Of a stretch of DNA of 64,000 nucleotides, positions 45,923 through 55,731 are shown in pieces. Origin of the DNA: Actinomycetota bacterium (GTDB lineage Bacteria; Actinomycetota; Acidimicrobiia; Acidimicrobiales; Acidimicrobilacustridaceae); NCBI GenBank assembly GCA_016185305.1, contig JACPNV010000033.1, positions 1 through 64,000 on the forward strand, written 5' to 3'. How positions within the stretch are numbered: position 1 is the stretch's first letter; each line of letters opens with the position of its first letter. A program made the position numbers and the translations under genes. The notes below the pieces were generated by a model, which had not been told where the DNA came from, made no database searches, and was given only the letters and a program-made list of their open reading frames with translations.

Positions 45923-45976
45923 CGCACATTGTTCGCAGTGTGCGCTGGCAGCCGTCCACCCCGGTGGGCGGTTTTC
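45922..45976 (+). terminator. leuB-operon attenuator hairpins
   Basis: First hairpin GCGCACA (45,922-45,928) with TGTGCGC (45,939-45,945), beginning at the last base of the leader stop. Second hairpin CCGTCCACC (45,952-45,960) with GGTGGGCGG (45,963-45,971), one G-U pair, very tight loop so the innermost pairs probably open, followed by TTTTCTCGTT. Intrinsic terminator 40 bases before leuB. Confidence 0.75.
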
Positions 45977-46015
45977 TCGTTCTAGGGATCGTTTTCAGAG
46001 AGGTTTGGAGAGAAC

Positions 46016-46928
<913 letters not shown>

Positions 46929-46942
46929 AAGGCGACAGCAAG

Positions 46943-47860
46943 ATGCCGATCACACCGACCGAGCAGATCTGGATGAACGGTGAGTTCGTGCCGTGGGCCG
47001 ACGCGAAGGTGCACATCCTCACGCACACGTTGCACTACGGCATGGGCGTGTTCGAGGGCGTGCGTGCCTATGAGACCGATGACGGCCCTGCGGTCTTCCG
47101 CCTCACCGACCACATGGTGCGCCTCAACAACTCGGCCAGGATGATGATGATGGAGCTTCCCTACTCCGTCGAACAGCTCATCCAGGCGGTGAAAGACACC
47201 GTGCGCCGAACCGGCCTGCCCAGTTGCTACATCCGGCCGATCGCCTACTTCGGCTACGGCGAGATGGGGCTCAACACCATCCCGTGCGAGGTCGACGTGG
47301 CCATCGCCTGCTGGCCGTGGGGCGCGTACCTCGGCGACGACGCGGCGACCAAGGGCGTGCGCATGAAGGTCTCGTCGTGGACCCGTCACGACCACAACAC
47401 CATGCCGCCGTCGTCGAAGACCACCGGCAACTACGTGAACTCCTCGTTGGCGAAGGTCGAAGCGCTCAAGGCCGGCTACGACGAAGCGGTCATGCTCAGC
47501 CCCCACGGCTGGGTCAGCGAGTGCACGGGAGAGAACATCTTCGTGGCTCGCGGCGGCAAGCTGATCACCCCGCCCACCTCTGCGGGCGCCCTCGAAGGCA
47601 TCACCCAGGACTCGGTGACGACGATCGCCCGTGATCTCGGCTTCGAGACCACGGTCGACAACCTCGCCCGGACCGACCTCTACATCGCGGACGAGATGTT
47701 CGTCTGTGGCACCGCCGCCGAGGTCAGCGCTGTCAACTCGGTCGACGATCGGCAGATTCCGTGCCCCGGGCCGATGACCAGAGCCATCGCCGGCGAGTAC
47801 GGCAAGGCGGTCCGGGGGCAGGTCGACAAGTACAAGGACTGGGTCGAGCACGTGAGCTAG
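46943..47860 (+). CDS. ilvE: Branched-chain amino acid aminotransferase
   Basis: 305 residues, PLP fold type IV. Last step of Ile, Val and Leu synthesis, with glutamate as amino donor. Motifs: HILTHTLHYGMGVFEGVRAY, CYIRPIAYFGYGEMGLNTIP, the catalytic Lys in NTMPPSSKTTGNYVNSSLAK (about 159), EAVMLSPHGWVSECTGENIF, GITQDSVTTIARDLG. Length normal for the short bacterial type (IlvE group I). 14 bases after the broken leuB; its own RBS is weak (AAGGCGACAGCAAG), so it depends on the leuB transcript and attenuator. Confidence 0.96.
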   Translation: MPITPTEQIWMNGEFVPWADAKVHILTHTLHYGMGVFEGVRAYETDDGPAVFRLTDHMVRLNNSARMMMMELPYSVEQLIQAVKDTVRRTGLPSCYIRPIAYFGYGEMGLNTIPCEVDVAIACWPWGAYLGDDAATKGVRMKVSSWTRHDHNTMPPSSKTTGNYVNSSLAKVEALKAGYDEAVMLSPHGWVSECTGENIFVARGGKLITPPTSAGALEGITQDSVTTIARDLGFETTVDNLARTDLYIADEMFVCGTAAEVSAVNSVDDRQIPCPGPMTRAIAGEYGKAVRGQVDKYKDWVEHVS

Positions 47861-47893
47861 TGCATCGCTCGACCGGAGCGAGAAGAGAGACAC

Positions 47894-49543
47894 ATGAGCA
47901 TCGCTGAACCTGTGAAAGCGGTAGGAACCGACAGTCCGCCCCGACTCCCTGATGCGGTCGAGGTGTTCGACACGACGTTGCGCGACGGGTCGCAACTCGA
48001 AGGCATCAGCCTGACCGTCGACGACAAGCTGCGCATCGCCGAGCAACTCGACCACCTCGGCCTGCACTACATCGAGGGCGGCTACCCCGGCGCCAACCCG
48101 AAGGACGAGGAGTTCTTCGCCCGCGTGCCATCCGAGCTCACGCTGCACAACTCGACGATGGTGGCGTTCGGCTCCACCCGGCGGCCGAAGGGCAAGGTGG
48201 ACGACGACCCGACGCTCCGCAACCTGGTGAAAGCCAACACGTCGGTCGCGTGCATCGTCGGCAAGTGCTGGGATTACCACGTCACCGAAGCCCTGCGCGT
48301 CGATCTCGACGAAGGCGTCGCCATGGTGCGCGACTCGGTCGAGTTCCTCCGGCACGCGGGGTTGCGTGTCTTCTACGACGCGGAGCACGCCTTCGACGGT
48401 TACAAGGCGAATCCCGAGTTCTCGCTCCGCGTGCTCGAAGCCGCGGCCCACGCGGGCGCCGAGGTGTTGGTGCTGTGCGACACGAATGGCGGTTCGTTGC
48501 CGGCTGACGTCGAGCGCATCGTGAGCGAGATCTACGACTACCTCGGTGGCGAGGTCGTGCTCGGCATCCACGTACACGACGACACCGGCTGCGCGGTGGC
48601 GAACACCATCGCCGGCGTGCGCGGCGGTGCGAGGCAGGTGCAGGGCACGATCAACGGCATCGGCGAGCGCACCGGCAACGCCAACCTCACGACGATCATC
48701 CCCGACCTCACGTTGAAGATGGGGGTGGCGACCATCCCGCCCGGGCACCTCGAACGGCTCACGGCCGTGAGCCATCACATCGCCGAGCTCGTCAACGTGA
48801 ACCTCAACCCGCAAGCCGCCTTCGTCGGCCAGTCCGCGTTCGCGCACAAGGCCGGTCTGCATGTCAGCGCCATCGCTCGCCGGCCCGATGCCTACGAGCA
48901 CATCGACCCCGATCTCGTCGGCAACGGCCGCAAGTTCGTCGTGTCCGAGCTCGCGGGCAAGACCACGCTCGAGATGAAGGCGAAGGAGATCGGCCTCGAC
49001 CTCGATGGCAGAGAGCTCACCGATGTCGTCACCCGGCTCAAAGAGCTCGAGCACAAAGGCTATCACTTCGAAGCGGCCGACGGCTCGCTCGAGCTGTTGA
49101 TGCGCCGGGCCACCGGCTGGGAGCCCGACTTCTTCAAGATCCTGCAGTACCGCGTGATGGTCGACGGCCGGGCCGGCGCCAACCCGACCGGCATGCTCGA
49201 TCTGGAGGACGTCTTCGCGGAAGCCACGATCAAGCTCGAGATCAAGGGCGAGCGGGTCATCACCGCGGCCGAAGGGAATGGTCCCGTCGATGCCCTGAAC
49301 GCGGCCATGCGCAAGGCCATCGGGTCGACCTACCCCGCGCTCGACCTCGTGCACCTCACCGACTTCAAGGTCCGCATCCTCGACACGGGCAAGGGCACCG
49401 GTGCCGTGACGCGCGTGCTGCTCGACTCCACCAACGGCGAGCGCAGCTGGTCCACCATCGGTGTGTCGGACAACATGATCGAAGCGTCGTGGGAGGCCCT
49501 GCTCGACTCCCTCGTCTACGGCCTGCTCCACACGAACCCCTGA
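47894..49543 (+). CDS. cimA: (R)-citramalate synthase
   Basis: 549 residues of the LeuA-like superfamily, group with DTTLRDGSQLEGISLTVDDK at about residue 27 (citramalate synthases have GSQ.EGIS where LeuA has GEQSPG). Other motifs: [102 protein letters not shown]-terminal regulatory domain follows. Condenses pyruvate and acetyl-CoA to citramalate, providing 2-oxobutyrate for isoleucine without threonine; LeuB/LeuCD act on its products, which explains the leuB-ilvE-cimA operon. 33 bases after ilvE with GAGAAGAGAG as RBS. Confidence 0.94.
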   Translation: MSIAEPVKAVGTDSPPRLPDAVEVFDTTLRDGSQLEGISLTVDDKLRIAEQLDHLGLHYIEGGYPGANPKDEEFFARVPSELTLHNSTMVAFGSTRRPKGKVDDDPTLRNLVKANTSVACIVGKCWDYHVTEALRVDLDEGVAMVRDSVEFLRHAGLRVFYDAEHAFDGYKANPEFSLRVLEAAAHAGAEVLVLCDTNGGSLPADVERIVSEIYDYLGGEVVLGIHVHDDTGCAVANTIAGVRGGARQVQGTINGIGERTGNANLTTIIPDLTLKMGVATIPPGHLERLTAVSHHIAELVNVNLNPQAAFVGQSAFAHKAGLHVSAIARRPDAYEHIDPDLVGNGRKFVVSELAGKTTLEMKAKEIGLDLDGRELTDVVTRLKELEHKGYHFEAADGSLELLMRRATGWEPDFFKILQYRVMVDGRAGANPTGMLDLEDVFAEATIKLEIKGERVITAAEGNGPVDALNAAMRKAIGSTYPALDLVHLTDFKVRILDTGKGTGAVTRVLLDSTNGERSWSTIGVSDNMIEASWEALLDSLVYGLLHTNP

Positions 49544-49632
49544 TCGCGCCTGGTGCTCACGACGGAGTCGCCCGCCTGAGAAACTGGCGATCCACCCAAC
49601 CGGAACGGGTCGCCGAACGTGTGAGGGGCGTC

Positions 49633-50166
49633 ATGGAACCGGGCTCACCCGAGCTTCCCGAGGAGGACTACCCGCTCTCCTCGCCAGAACCACAACTGGA
49701 GTTCGAGTTGTTCTTCCGCCGCGCGTACCCGCAACTCGTCCAGGGCCTCAGCGTCTCGTGGGGTCCCGAGGTCGCCGCCGACGTGGTGCAGGAGGCGTTC
49801 ATCCGCGCCCATCGAAGGTGGAAGAAGATCTCGCAGTACGACGATCCGAAGGCATGGGTTCGGCGCGTCGCCGTGAACCTGCTGGTCGACGACCACCGCC
49901 GCCGTCGCTACGAACGGCGGGCGATGGCGCTGAACGGTTCGGCGTGGGTTCCGTCCCCGGAGGACGGCTACGCGCCGGATGTGGCGGCCGCGGTCGCTTC
50001 ACTGCCCGAGCGGCAACGTCTGATCGTCGGCCTCTACTACCTGCTCGACCTACCGGTCGCCGAGGTGGCCGTGCTGACCAGGCTCGCGGAAGGAACGGTC
50101 AAGTCAGCGCTCCACGACGCACGCAAGGTCCTCAAGACGCGCCTGCAGGTGATCAACGATGAGTGA
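49633..50166 (+). CDS. ECF-type RNA polymerase sigma factor
   Basis: 177 residues from the ATG at 49,633 (alternative GTG 49,621). Sigma region 2: LFFRRAYPQLVQGLSVSW, DVVQEAFIRAHRRWKKISQY, DPKAWVRRVAVNLLVDDHRR (-10 recognition). Region 4: VASLPERQRLIVGLYYLLDL, PVAEVAVLTRLAEGTVKSAL (-35 recognition helix). It resembles the SigE-like ECF group of actinobacteria. Its stop overlaps the next gene by ATGAGTGA, the typical sigma/anti-sigma arrangement. Regulon not predictable here. Confidence 0.88.
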   Translation: MEPGSPELPEEDYPLSSPEPQLEFELFFRRAYPQLVQGLSVSWGPEVAADVVQEAFIRAHRRWKKISQYDDPKAWVRRVAVNLLVDDHRRRRYERRAMALNGSAWVPSPEDGYAPDVAAAVASLPERQRLIVGLYYLLDLPVAEVAVLTRLAEGTVKSALHDARKVLKTRLQVINDE

Positions 50167-51577
50167 CGACGACATGCCCGCGAACGGGCCCGATCCCGCA
50201 AGCGCCGACGAGCCGACGCAGGCGCACGACCCGATCTCCGCTCCGAGCGACTCCGAACCGGACTCCGAAGAGCTCGCGTTGAGCGCACTCGCCGCGGGCT
50301 TCGGCGGCGAGCCTCCGGTTGCGCGGAGCGACGAGCCCGACCTCGACGGCGACGCGGCAACTGTGCGGTCATTGCTGGCCGACGGTGTTCCGGCGGGCAA
50401 GAGTATCGACACCGAGCTGGCCCTGGCCCGGGTCATCTCGTCGTCTCGCAAGCGAACCGGGCGCGACCGCGTCACGATCGCCGCCGTTGCGGCCGCCGCG
50501 TTGTTGCTGGTCGTCTTCGTGGCGGCTTGGGATCGATCCGGCCCGTCCAGCGATCTGGAGACGGCCGGCCGCCGGGCGCCTGGGTCGACGCCTGCGCCAG
50601 GTTCGAGCCTCGGCGTCTTGTACTCCGGCGATCCTGGCGACGGCTCGGTGCCCCAGCCGGGAACGACCGGGGGTGAGGCTGCCCCGGATGTCCCGAACGT
50701 GACGACCCCGCCCGCTCGGTCCACGACCTCGACTGGCAACGCCGGTGCCAACCCGAGCGTGCCCGCGTCGAACGATCCGGTGCTGCAGGTCAACATCTCC
50801 GCCGATTCCGCCTCCGTCAACGTGGGCGACCGGGCCTGGTTCACCGTGCAGGTGAACAACTCGGGCGGCGATGGATGGTACGAGGGCAACGACTGCGGTA
50901 AGGGCCGCATCAAGGTGACCTTGACCCCGATCGTGCCGAGCGGCGGCTCTCCCGCCGAGTGGTCCGGCGAGGCGTCGACGCTCGCGGCTGCCGCGGCCCA
51001 AGGGGGTGGGAGCATGACGATCGGAGCCGTCGCCGGCGGGACGAGCATCGGCGAGCTCAGCGTCCGACGCACGTGTCCGGCCATCTCTCTGCCCAAGAAG
51101 TTCGGCGCCGGCGAGACGATCTCCGAGCGGGTGGCTGTCGACCTCGCGCCCGCGCCCGGGTCGACGCTCGCTGGGACCTACGCGGCGACAGCCGAGTTCC
51201 GCGCAAATGGCAGCGACTCGGGCGCAGCTCCCTTCAACGTCGTCACGGCCACCGATCGCACGACGTTCAGCGTGACGGGTGATGCGCCGGCGCTTCCCGA
51301 TGCATCAGCGCTCCAGTCGGTTGCGACGAACGCAGCGGTTGCCGGTTGGGTCGGCGCACAGCCCAAGCCCATCGGTTTGCAGTCCCGCTACTACCGGGGC
51401 GCGTGGGAGATCCTCCTCTCGCCTGTGCAGGCGTCGCAGAGCTCCGAGATCCTGCGCATCCGCCTGACGAGCACAGGCGCGGTGACCGACGTCCGTGCGG
51501 TACGCAACGTCAGCGCCACCTCCGACGACCCCGGTGCGACCGCGCCTGTCGTCGGCGAGCGCAAGCTCTTTCCCTGA
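50159..51577 (+). CDS. Single-pass membrane protein, probable anti-sigma factor or sigma-linked regulator
   Basis: 472 residues; ATG overlaps the sigma stop by 8 bases. Residues 1-100 are acidic and cytoplasmic (SEELALSALAAGFGGEPPVA, AATVRSLLADGVPAGKSIDT). One TM helix lies at about 106-122 (VTIAAVAAAALLLVVFVAAW). A Pro/Ser/Thr/Gly-rich linker follows, then an extracytoplasmic domain from about 205 with an Ig-like pattern (LQVNISADSASVNVGDRAWF, YAATAEFRANGSDSGAAPFN) and a Cys pair (NDCGKG, RRTCPA). No zinc-type anti-sigma motif (HxxxCxxC) is visible, so anti-sigma function rests on gene order and topology. Confidence 0.65.
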   Translation: MSDDDMPANGPDPASADEPTQAHDPISAPSDSEPDSEELALSALAAGFGGEPPVARSDEPDLDGDAATVRSLLADGVPAGKSIDTELALARVISSSRKRTGRDRVTIAAVAAAALLLVVFVAAWDRSGPSSDLETAGRRAPGSTPAPGSSLGVLYSGDPGDGSVPQPGTTGGEAAPDVPNVTTPPARSTTSTGNAGANPSVPASNDPVLQVNISADSASVNVGDRAWFTVQVNNSGGDGWYEGNDCGKGRIKVTLTPIVPSGGSPAEWSGEASTLAAAAAQGGGSMTIGAVAGGTSIGELSVRRTCPAISLPKKFGAGETISERVAVDLAPAPGSTLAGTYAATAEFRANGSDSGAAPFNVVTATDRTTFSVTGDAPALPDASALQSVATNAAVAGWVGAQPKPIGLQSRYYRGAWEILLSPVQASQSSEILRIRLTSTGAVTDVRAVRNVSATSDDPGATAPVVGERKLFP

Positions 51578-51724
51578 ACCAGTACAAGATATCTCTGGAC
51601 GCTCGTACACAGGTTCGACTACGCTGCCCCCACCTGCCCACCGGCGACCTCCCTCGCCAGTCTTCCCCGGCCGCAGGCAACCGATCCATCCGATTGCTTG
51701 ACCCGCTCCCGCCGGAGGTTGACC

Positions 51725-52126
51725 ATGGCGTTGCACGAACCCATCCGCAGCTCGATCTACCTCAAGTTCGAAGAGCTGCTCGGCACCGACGAGGCCGCCG
51801 CCCTGATGCAGCAGTTCCCGACCTACGACGTGTCCGACGTCGTCACCAGCGAGGTGCTCGACGTCAGGCTTCGCGAGACCGAGCACAAGTCCCGTGCCGA
51901 CATCGCCGAAGTCCGCAGCGAGATCGCGGACGTCCGCGCCGAGATCGCCGACGTCCGCACCGAGATCGCCACCCTCGAAGGCCGCCTCGATGCGCGGATG
52001 GCCGCGTTCGAGACGAAGCTGGCCGACCTGCCCGACATCATCACGAGGCAGCTGCTCTTTTGGATCTTCCCCCTGTTCCTCACCAGCATCGGCCTCGCGC
52101 TGGCCGTCACTCGCCTCGGCCGCTGA
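51725..52126 (+). CDS. Coiled-coil protein with C-terminal membrane helix (CCDC90/DUF1640-like)
   Basis: 133 residues. N-terminal MALHEPIRSSIYLKFEELLG, then a coiled coil with an obvious 7/11-residue register (ADIAEVRSEIADVRAEIADV, RTEIATLEGRLDARMAAFET; about 58-100). One TM helix follows at about 110-128 (LLFWIFPLFLTSIGLALAVT). Related small proteins occur widely next to unrelated genes and are called DUF1640 or 'hemagglutinin-like'; function unknown. An upstream in-frame TTG at 51,698 is less likely. Confidence 0.7.
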   Translation: MALHEPIRSSIYLKFEELLGTDEAAALMQQFPTYDVSDVVTSEVLDVRLRETEHKSRADIAEVRSEIADVRAEIADVRTEIATLEGRLDARMAAFETKLADLPDIITRQLLFWIFPLFLTSIGLALAVTRLGR

Positions 52127-52184
52127 GCGCACTGCGCGCTGCGGTTGCTCGTACCGCGCGCCGGCCACGTAGGCTGAGCGGGCT

Positions 52185-53234
52185 ATGGCTGCGCCCGAAC
52201 ACGTTCCCAGCACCGTTGCCGAGCAACCCCGCATCTACCAGTCGCCGCCGCGCCGGCCCGATCCGTGGGTGAACGATCGACCGGGTGACTTCGACGGGCC
52301 CCAGCCGGTTGGTCCCGGGCTCGGCGCTCCGGGTCCTGATCAGGGCTACGCGCTCAAGCTCGCCCGCCGGTACGAAGGCCAGTTGTCGCTCGCGGCCGGC
52401 GAGCACGAAGCCGACGCCATCTCCGGCGCGATGGCCGTCGCCATGAAGCGGGCGTCGCTGTTCGGCCGGGCACCCATGATCCACGACCTGACGCTGGCCT
52501 TTGCCGTGTGGGGCTACCTCGGCGAAGGCGACGCCGAGCTCGTCGCGCTCCGCACGCGCATGTTCGAAGAGGTCCACCACCCCCACCACTACCTCGAGCG
52601 CCGAGCGATCGCCGACGCCGTTCCCGAACAGGCGCTGCGCATGACGCCCGCCCAGGTTCGCCTGCAGATGGCGACCGACTGGCGGCCGCTCATCTCTGTC
52701 GACATCGCGACGGGCGTCGAAGCGCCGATCATCGCGGGCGAGCCCGAGCCGGTTCCTTTCGCCGCGGCACCGCCGCCGATGCTGGTAGCCGACGCTGCCG
52801 TCGTCGAGGACATCGAGATCGAAGCCACCGTGATCGAGCCCGCCGCGGTGCAACCAGTCCTCGACGCGCCGCAGCTTCCGGTCCGGGGCCCCGAGCCGGC
52901 CGTCGCGAGCGGGCCGACCTCACCCGACCGCGCCGGGACCGCCGACGACGTCACCGTCGAACGCCAGCCTGAGCCGCTTGTCGAGCCCGAGCCGATCGTC
53001 GAGCCCGAGCCGATCGTCGAGCCCGAGCCCGAGCCGGTCGCCAAGGCGCTGGGTCCCGAGCAATCGCCGCCGCCCCAACAACCGCCGCCGCCCCAGAGCG
53101 ACACGCCGCCGGCGAAGCGCAAGCCGGTCAAGCCGGTGCCGCTCGACCCCGAAGAGGTGGCGCGGTTGGCTCGCCAGGCGAGGGTCGCGTTCCAGAAGCA
53201 GTCGCATCACCCGAAGCCCCCAGAAGGGGCCTGA
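52185..53234 (+). CDS. Conserved hypothetical protein with acidic Pro-rich C-terminus
   Basis: 349 residues. The N-terminal half looks folded: QGYALKLARRYEGQLSLAAG, EHEADAISGAMAVAMKRASL and HDLTLAFAVWGYLGEGDAEL, then MFEEVHHPHHYLERRAIADA. The second half is low complexity: PEP repeats (VEPEPIVEPEPIVEPEPEP), poly-Pro and a basic end (KRKPVKPVPLDPEEVARLAR). No signal peptide or membrane helix. I do not recognise the family. Convergent with the L,D-transpeptidase gene, with 39 bases between. Confidence 0.65.
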   Translation: MAAPEHVPSTVAEQPRIYQSPPRRPDPWVNDRPGDFDGPQPVGPGLGAPGPDQGYALKLARRYEGQLSLAAGEHEADAISGAMAVAMKRASLFGRAPMIHDLTLAFAVWGYLGEGDAELVALRTRMFEEVHHPHHYLERRAIADAVPEQALRMTPAQVRLQMATDWRPLISVDIATGVEAPIIAGEPEPVPFAAAPPPMLVADAAVVEDIEIEATVIEPAAVQPVLDAPQLPVRGPEPAVASGPTSPDRAGTADDVTVERQPEPLVEPEPIVEPEPIVEPEPEPVAKALGPEQSPPPQQPPPPQSDTPPAKRKPVKPVPLDPEEVARLARQARVAFQKQSHHPKPPEGA

Positions 53235-53273
53235 CGCTTCGCTGCGCCGTCGTTGTCGGCTGGTAGGCGACGG

Positions 53274-54149
53274 CTAGGCGGTGATCTCGATGGGTGTGCC
53301 GGCGGGGAGGCTGTTGTACAGCTTGATGTCCACCTCGTTCGGCATCCGGACACAGCCGTTCGACGCTTGCGTGCCGAGGAGCTGCGGCTGGTTCGTGCCG
53401 TGAAACGCGATGACCGGCAGCCCGTTGTCGAACTGGTCGAGGTCTTCGCTGTAGCCGTTGGTGGAGAGGATCCACGGGCCGTAGACGCCATTGGGGTTTT
53501 CGGATTGGATCTTCTCGTTCAGGTAGAACTTGCCGAGCGGTGTCTTGCTCGAGTTCAGCCCGATGACGACGGTGGTCTCGGCGAACAGCTCGTTGCCGTT
53601 GAACACCTTCAGGTAGCGAGCGGCGAGGTTCAGCTCCATCCGGTAGGCCGTCTTGCTGAGCGTGACGTCGGAGGCCTTGATCCAGCCCGTCTGCCCGTTG
53701 GGGCGCGCCGGGACCATCACCCGCAGGTAGTCGCCGCCGCCCTCCAACACGACGAACACCAGCGGGTTCTTGAAGTAGGTGGGGTTGTCGAACGCGTAGC
53801 CCGTGGCGGTCTTGCGGACGCCGGCTGACGCGAACCCGTCGCGGGGGATGGGCGGAAGGGCACCGGTCTTCGCTGCCACCGGCTGGGCTGTCGGGTCGCC
53901 CGGCTTCGTGGTGAAGACCTGCACCTCGGGGACCTTGGCGGTGGCGATCTGGGTCTCGGTCGCGGTCGGCGGCGTGAGATCGGCAGTGGTGGAGGGAGCG
54001 TTGGCCATCGCCAACTCCTCGACCTTGGGCGGGCTGAGCTGCCCGGCCGAGAACCGGAAGTTGTCGCCGCTCGACACGCGGCCGCAGCCGGCGGCTACCA
54101 GCACCAAGATGAGCAAGGACGCGATCAAGCGGTGGGGAGAGCGCAACAT
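53274..54149 (-). CDS. L,D-transpeptidase (YkuD) lipoprotein
   Basis: 291 residues from the ATG at 54,149. Lipoprotein signal: LIASLLILVLVAAGCGR. The C-terminal YkuD domain (about 170-291) has the catalytic signature FHGTNQPQLLGTQASNGCVR with active-site Cys and His, plus LKVFNGNELFAETTVVIGLN and KTPLGKFYLNEKI. An SH3-like middle part (about 110-165: YLRVMVPARPNGQTGWIKAS) precedes it. Makes 3-3 peptide cross-links in peptidoglycan or attaches proteins to it, outside the membrane. Divergent from gltX (141 bases). Confidence 0.9.
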   Translation of the reverse strand: MLRSPHRLIASLLILVLVAAGCGRVSSGDNFRFSAGQLSPPKVEELAMANAPSTTADLTPPTATETQIATAKVPEVQVFTTKPGDPTAQPVAAKTGALPPIPRDGFASAGVRKTATGYAFDNPTYFKNPLVFVVLEGGGDYLRVMVPARPNGQTGWIKASDVTLSKTAYRMELNLAARYLKVFNGNELFAETTVVIGLNSSKTPLGKFYLNEKIQSENPNGVYGPWILSTNGYSEDLDQFDNGLPVIAFHGTNQPQLLGTQASNGCVRMPNEVDIKLYNSLPAGTPIEITA

Positions 54150-54290
54150 CGTTCCGCAAGAGTAGGTCGTGAAGCCGCAGCCGCCAAGGCATGCCGGTCG
54201 CAGGAGAGCCTTTGCCGGGTCGGTCCTGGTCGGGTGTTGTCGGTTCGCCTGGAGGCTGCGCAGCCCTCGCGCCAATAGGATGGTCCGCTC

Positions 54291-55688
54291 ATGGTTGCTG
54301 CCCGTGGATCTGCCATCCGAGCTCGTTTCGCTCCCTCACCCACCGGCCACCTGCACATCGGTTCGGCGCGGACTGCGTTGTTCAACTGGCTGCTTGCCCG
54401 GCACGAGGGCGGCAAGATGCTGCTGCGCGTGGAAGACACCGATGCCGAGCGCTCCACCCGAGAGTTCGTCGATCTCATCTTCTCGACGCTCGAATGGCTC
54501 GGGCTCGACTACGACGGCGAGCCGGTGTTCCAATCCCGGAACGCCGAACGCCACATCGAGGCGGTCCAACAACTGGTCGCTTTCGGCCATGCCTATTGCT
54601 GCGACTGCACGCGCGAGGAGGTCGATGGCCGGGCCGCGGCGCGCGGTGGCCCTCCCGGCTACGACGGCCATTGCCGTGATCGCGATGTGCAGCCGGGCCC
54701 GAACACCGTCGTTCGATTCCGCACACCGGACGAAGGCATGACCGTCGTCCACGACATCATTCGGGGCGACGTCTCCTTTCCCAACGAGACGCTCGAGGAC
54801 TTCGTCATCGTCCGCTCGACCGGTGCTCCCATGTTCCTCGTCGCCAACGCCGTGGACGACCTCGACATGGGCATCACGCACATCTTGCGGGGAGAGGACC
54901 TGCTGTCCTCCACGCCAAAGGCGCTGTTGTTGCGGACCGCGCTCGGCTCACCGGGTGACGACCTGGCGTTCGCCCATCTGCCGCTGATCGTCAACCAGCA
55001 GGGCAAGAAGTTCTCCAAGCGCGACGGTGCGGTCGCGGTGGACGACTATCGGTCTCGGGGCTACCTTCCGGACGCGTTCGTCAACTACCTGGCGACGCTC
55101 GGGTGGGGCGCACCCGACGGCGTCGAGCTCCGGCCGACGAGCGAGATCGTCGAGCTGTTCGATGTGGCGAGCATCAGCAAGTCGCCGGCGCAGTTCGACC
55201 TCAAGAAGCTGCGCAACTTCAACGGAGACTACATCCGGCGATTGCCGCTCGACGAGTACAAGGCGCTCACGCGGCCCTATCTCGACGACGTCTTCGACGC
55301 CATGGCGCCCCTGCTGCAGGAGCGGGTGAAAGCGCTGACCGAAGGTCCGGCGATGATCGACTTCCTCTTCACCGATGACGGCGAGCTCGCGTTCGACGAC
55401 AAGTCGTGGACCAAGGTGATGGTCAACGGCAAAGACCTCGCAGTCGCGATGCTCGACATCGCCATCGACGGGTTCGAGACGCTCGCGCCGTGGACTGCCG
55501 AGGCCGTCAACGATGTGGTCATCGGCTACGCCGATGACCACGAGATCCCCCGTGGCAAGGCGCAGGCCCCGGTCCGGGTCGCGATCACGGGGAGGTCGGT
55601 CGGTCCTCCCTTGTGGGAGGCGATCGAGCTGCTCGGCCGCGAGCGAACGCTTGCCCGGTTGCGGCGGGTCCGCGAGCGCATTTCCTGA
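54291..55688 (+). CDS. gltX: Glutamyl-tRNA synthetase
   Basis: 465 residues, class I synthetase. HIGH motif in ARFAPSPTGHLHIGSARTAL (about 11-30). KMSKS motif as KKFSKRDG (about 241). A zinc-finger-like insertion region YCCDCTREEVDGRA ... GYDGHC (about 101-126). The discriminating type cannot be decided from sequence alone; actinobacteria normally use a non-discriminating GltX with GatCAB. No gatCAB or glnS is in the window. Interestingly tRNA-Gln and tRNA-Glu genes lie 0.8-1 kb downstream. Start ATG at 54,291. Confidence 0.95.
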   Translation: MVAARGSAIRARFAPSPTGHLHIGSARTALFNWLLARHEGGKMLLRVEDTDAERSTREFVDLIFSTLEWLGLDYDGEPVFQSRNAERHIEAVQQLVAFGHAYCCDCTREEVDGRAAARGGPPGYDGHCRDRDVQPGPNTVVRFRTPDEGMTVVHDIIRGDVSFPNETLEDFVIVRSTGAPMFLVANAVDDLDMGITHILRGEDLLSSTPKALLLRTALGSPGDDLAFAHLPLIVNQQGKKFSKRDGAVAVDDYRSRGYLPDAFVNYLATLGWGAPDGVELRPTSEIVELFDVASISKSPAQFDLKKLRNFNGDYIRRLPLDEYKALTRPYLDDVFDAMAPLLQERVKALTEGPAMIDFLFTDDGELAFDDKSWTKVMVNGKDLAVAMLDIAIDGFETLAPWTAEAVNDVVIGYADDHEIPRGKAQAPVRVAITGRSVGPPLWEAIELLGRERTLARLRRVRERIS

Positions 55689-55731
55689 CCCAACGCGCCA
55701 GCTTCCGGTCAGGGGCTGCAACAATCGGAGC

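Noticed and set aside
52970-53045. Short direct repeats (GTCGAGCCCGAGCCGATC) as a CRISPR-like array
   Set aside because: They lie in frame inside a gene and encode a VEPEPI repeat; there are no spacers or cas genes.
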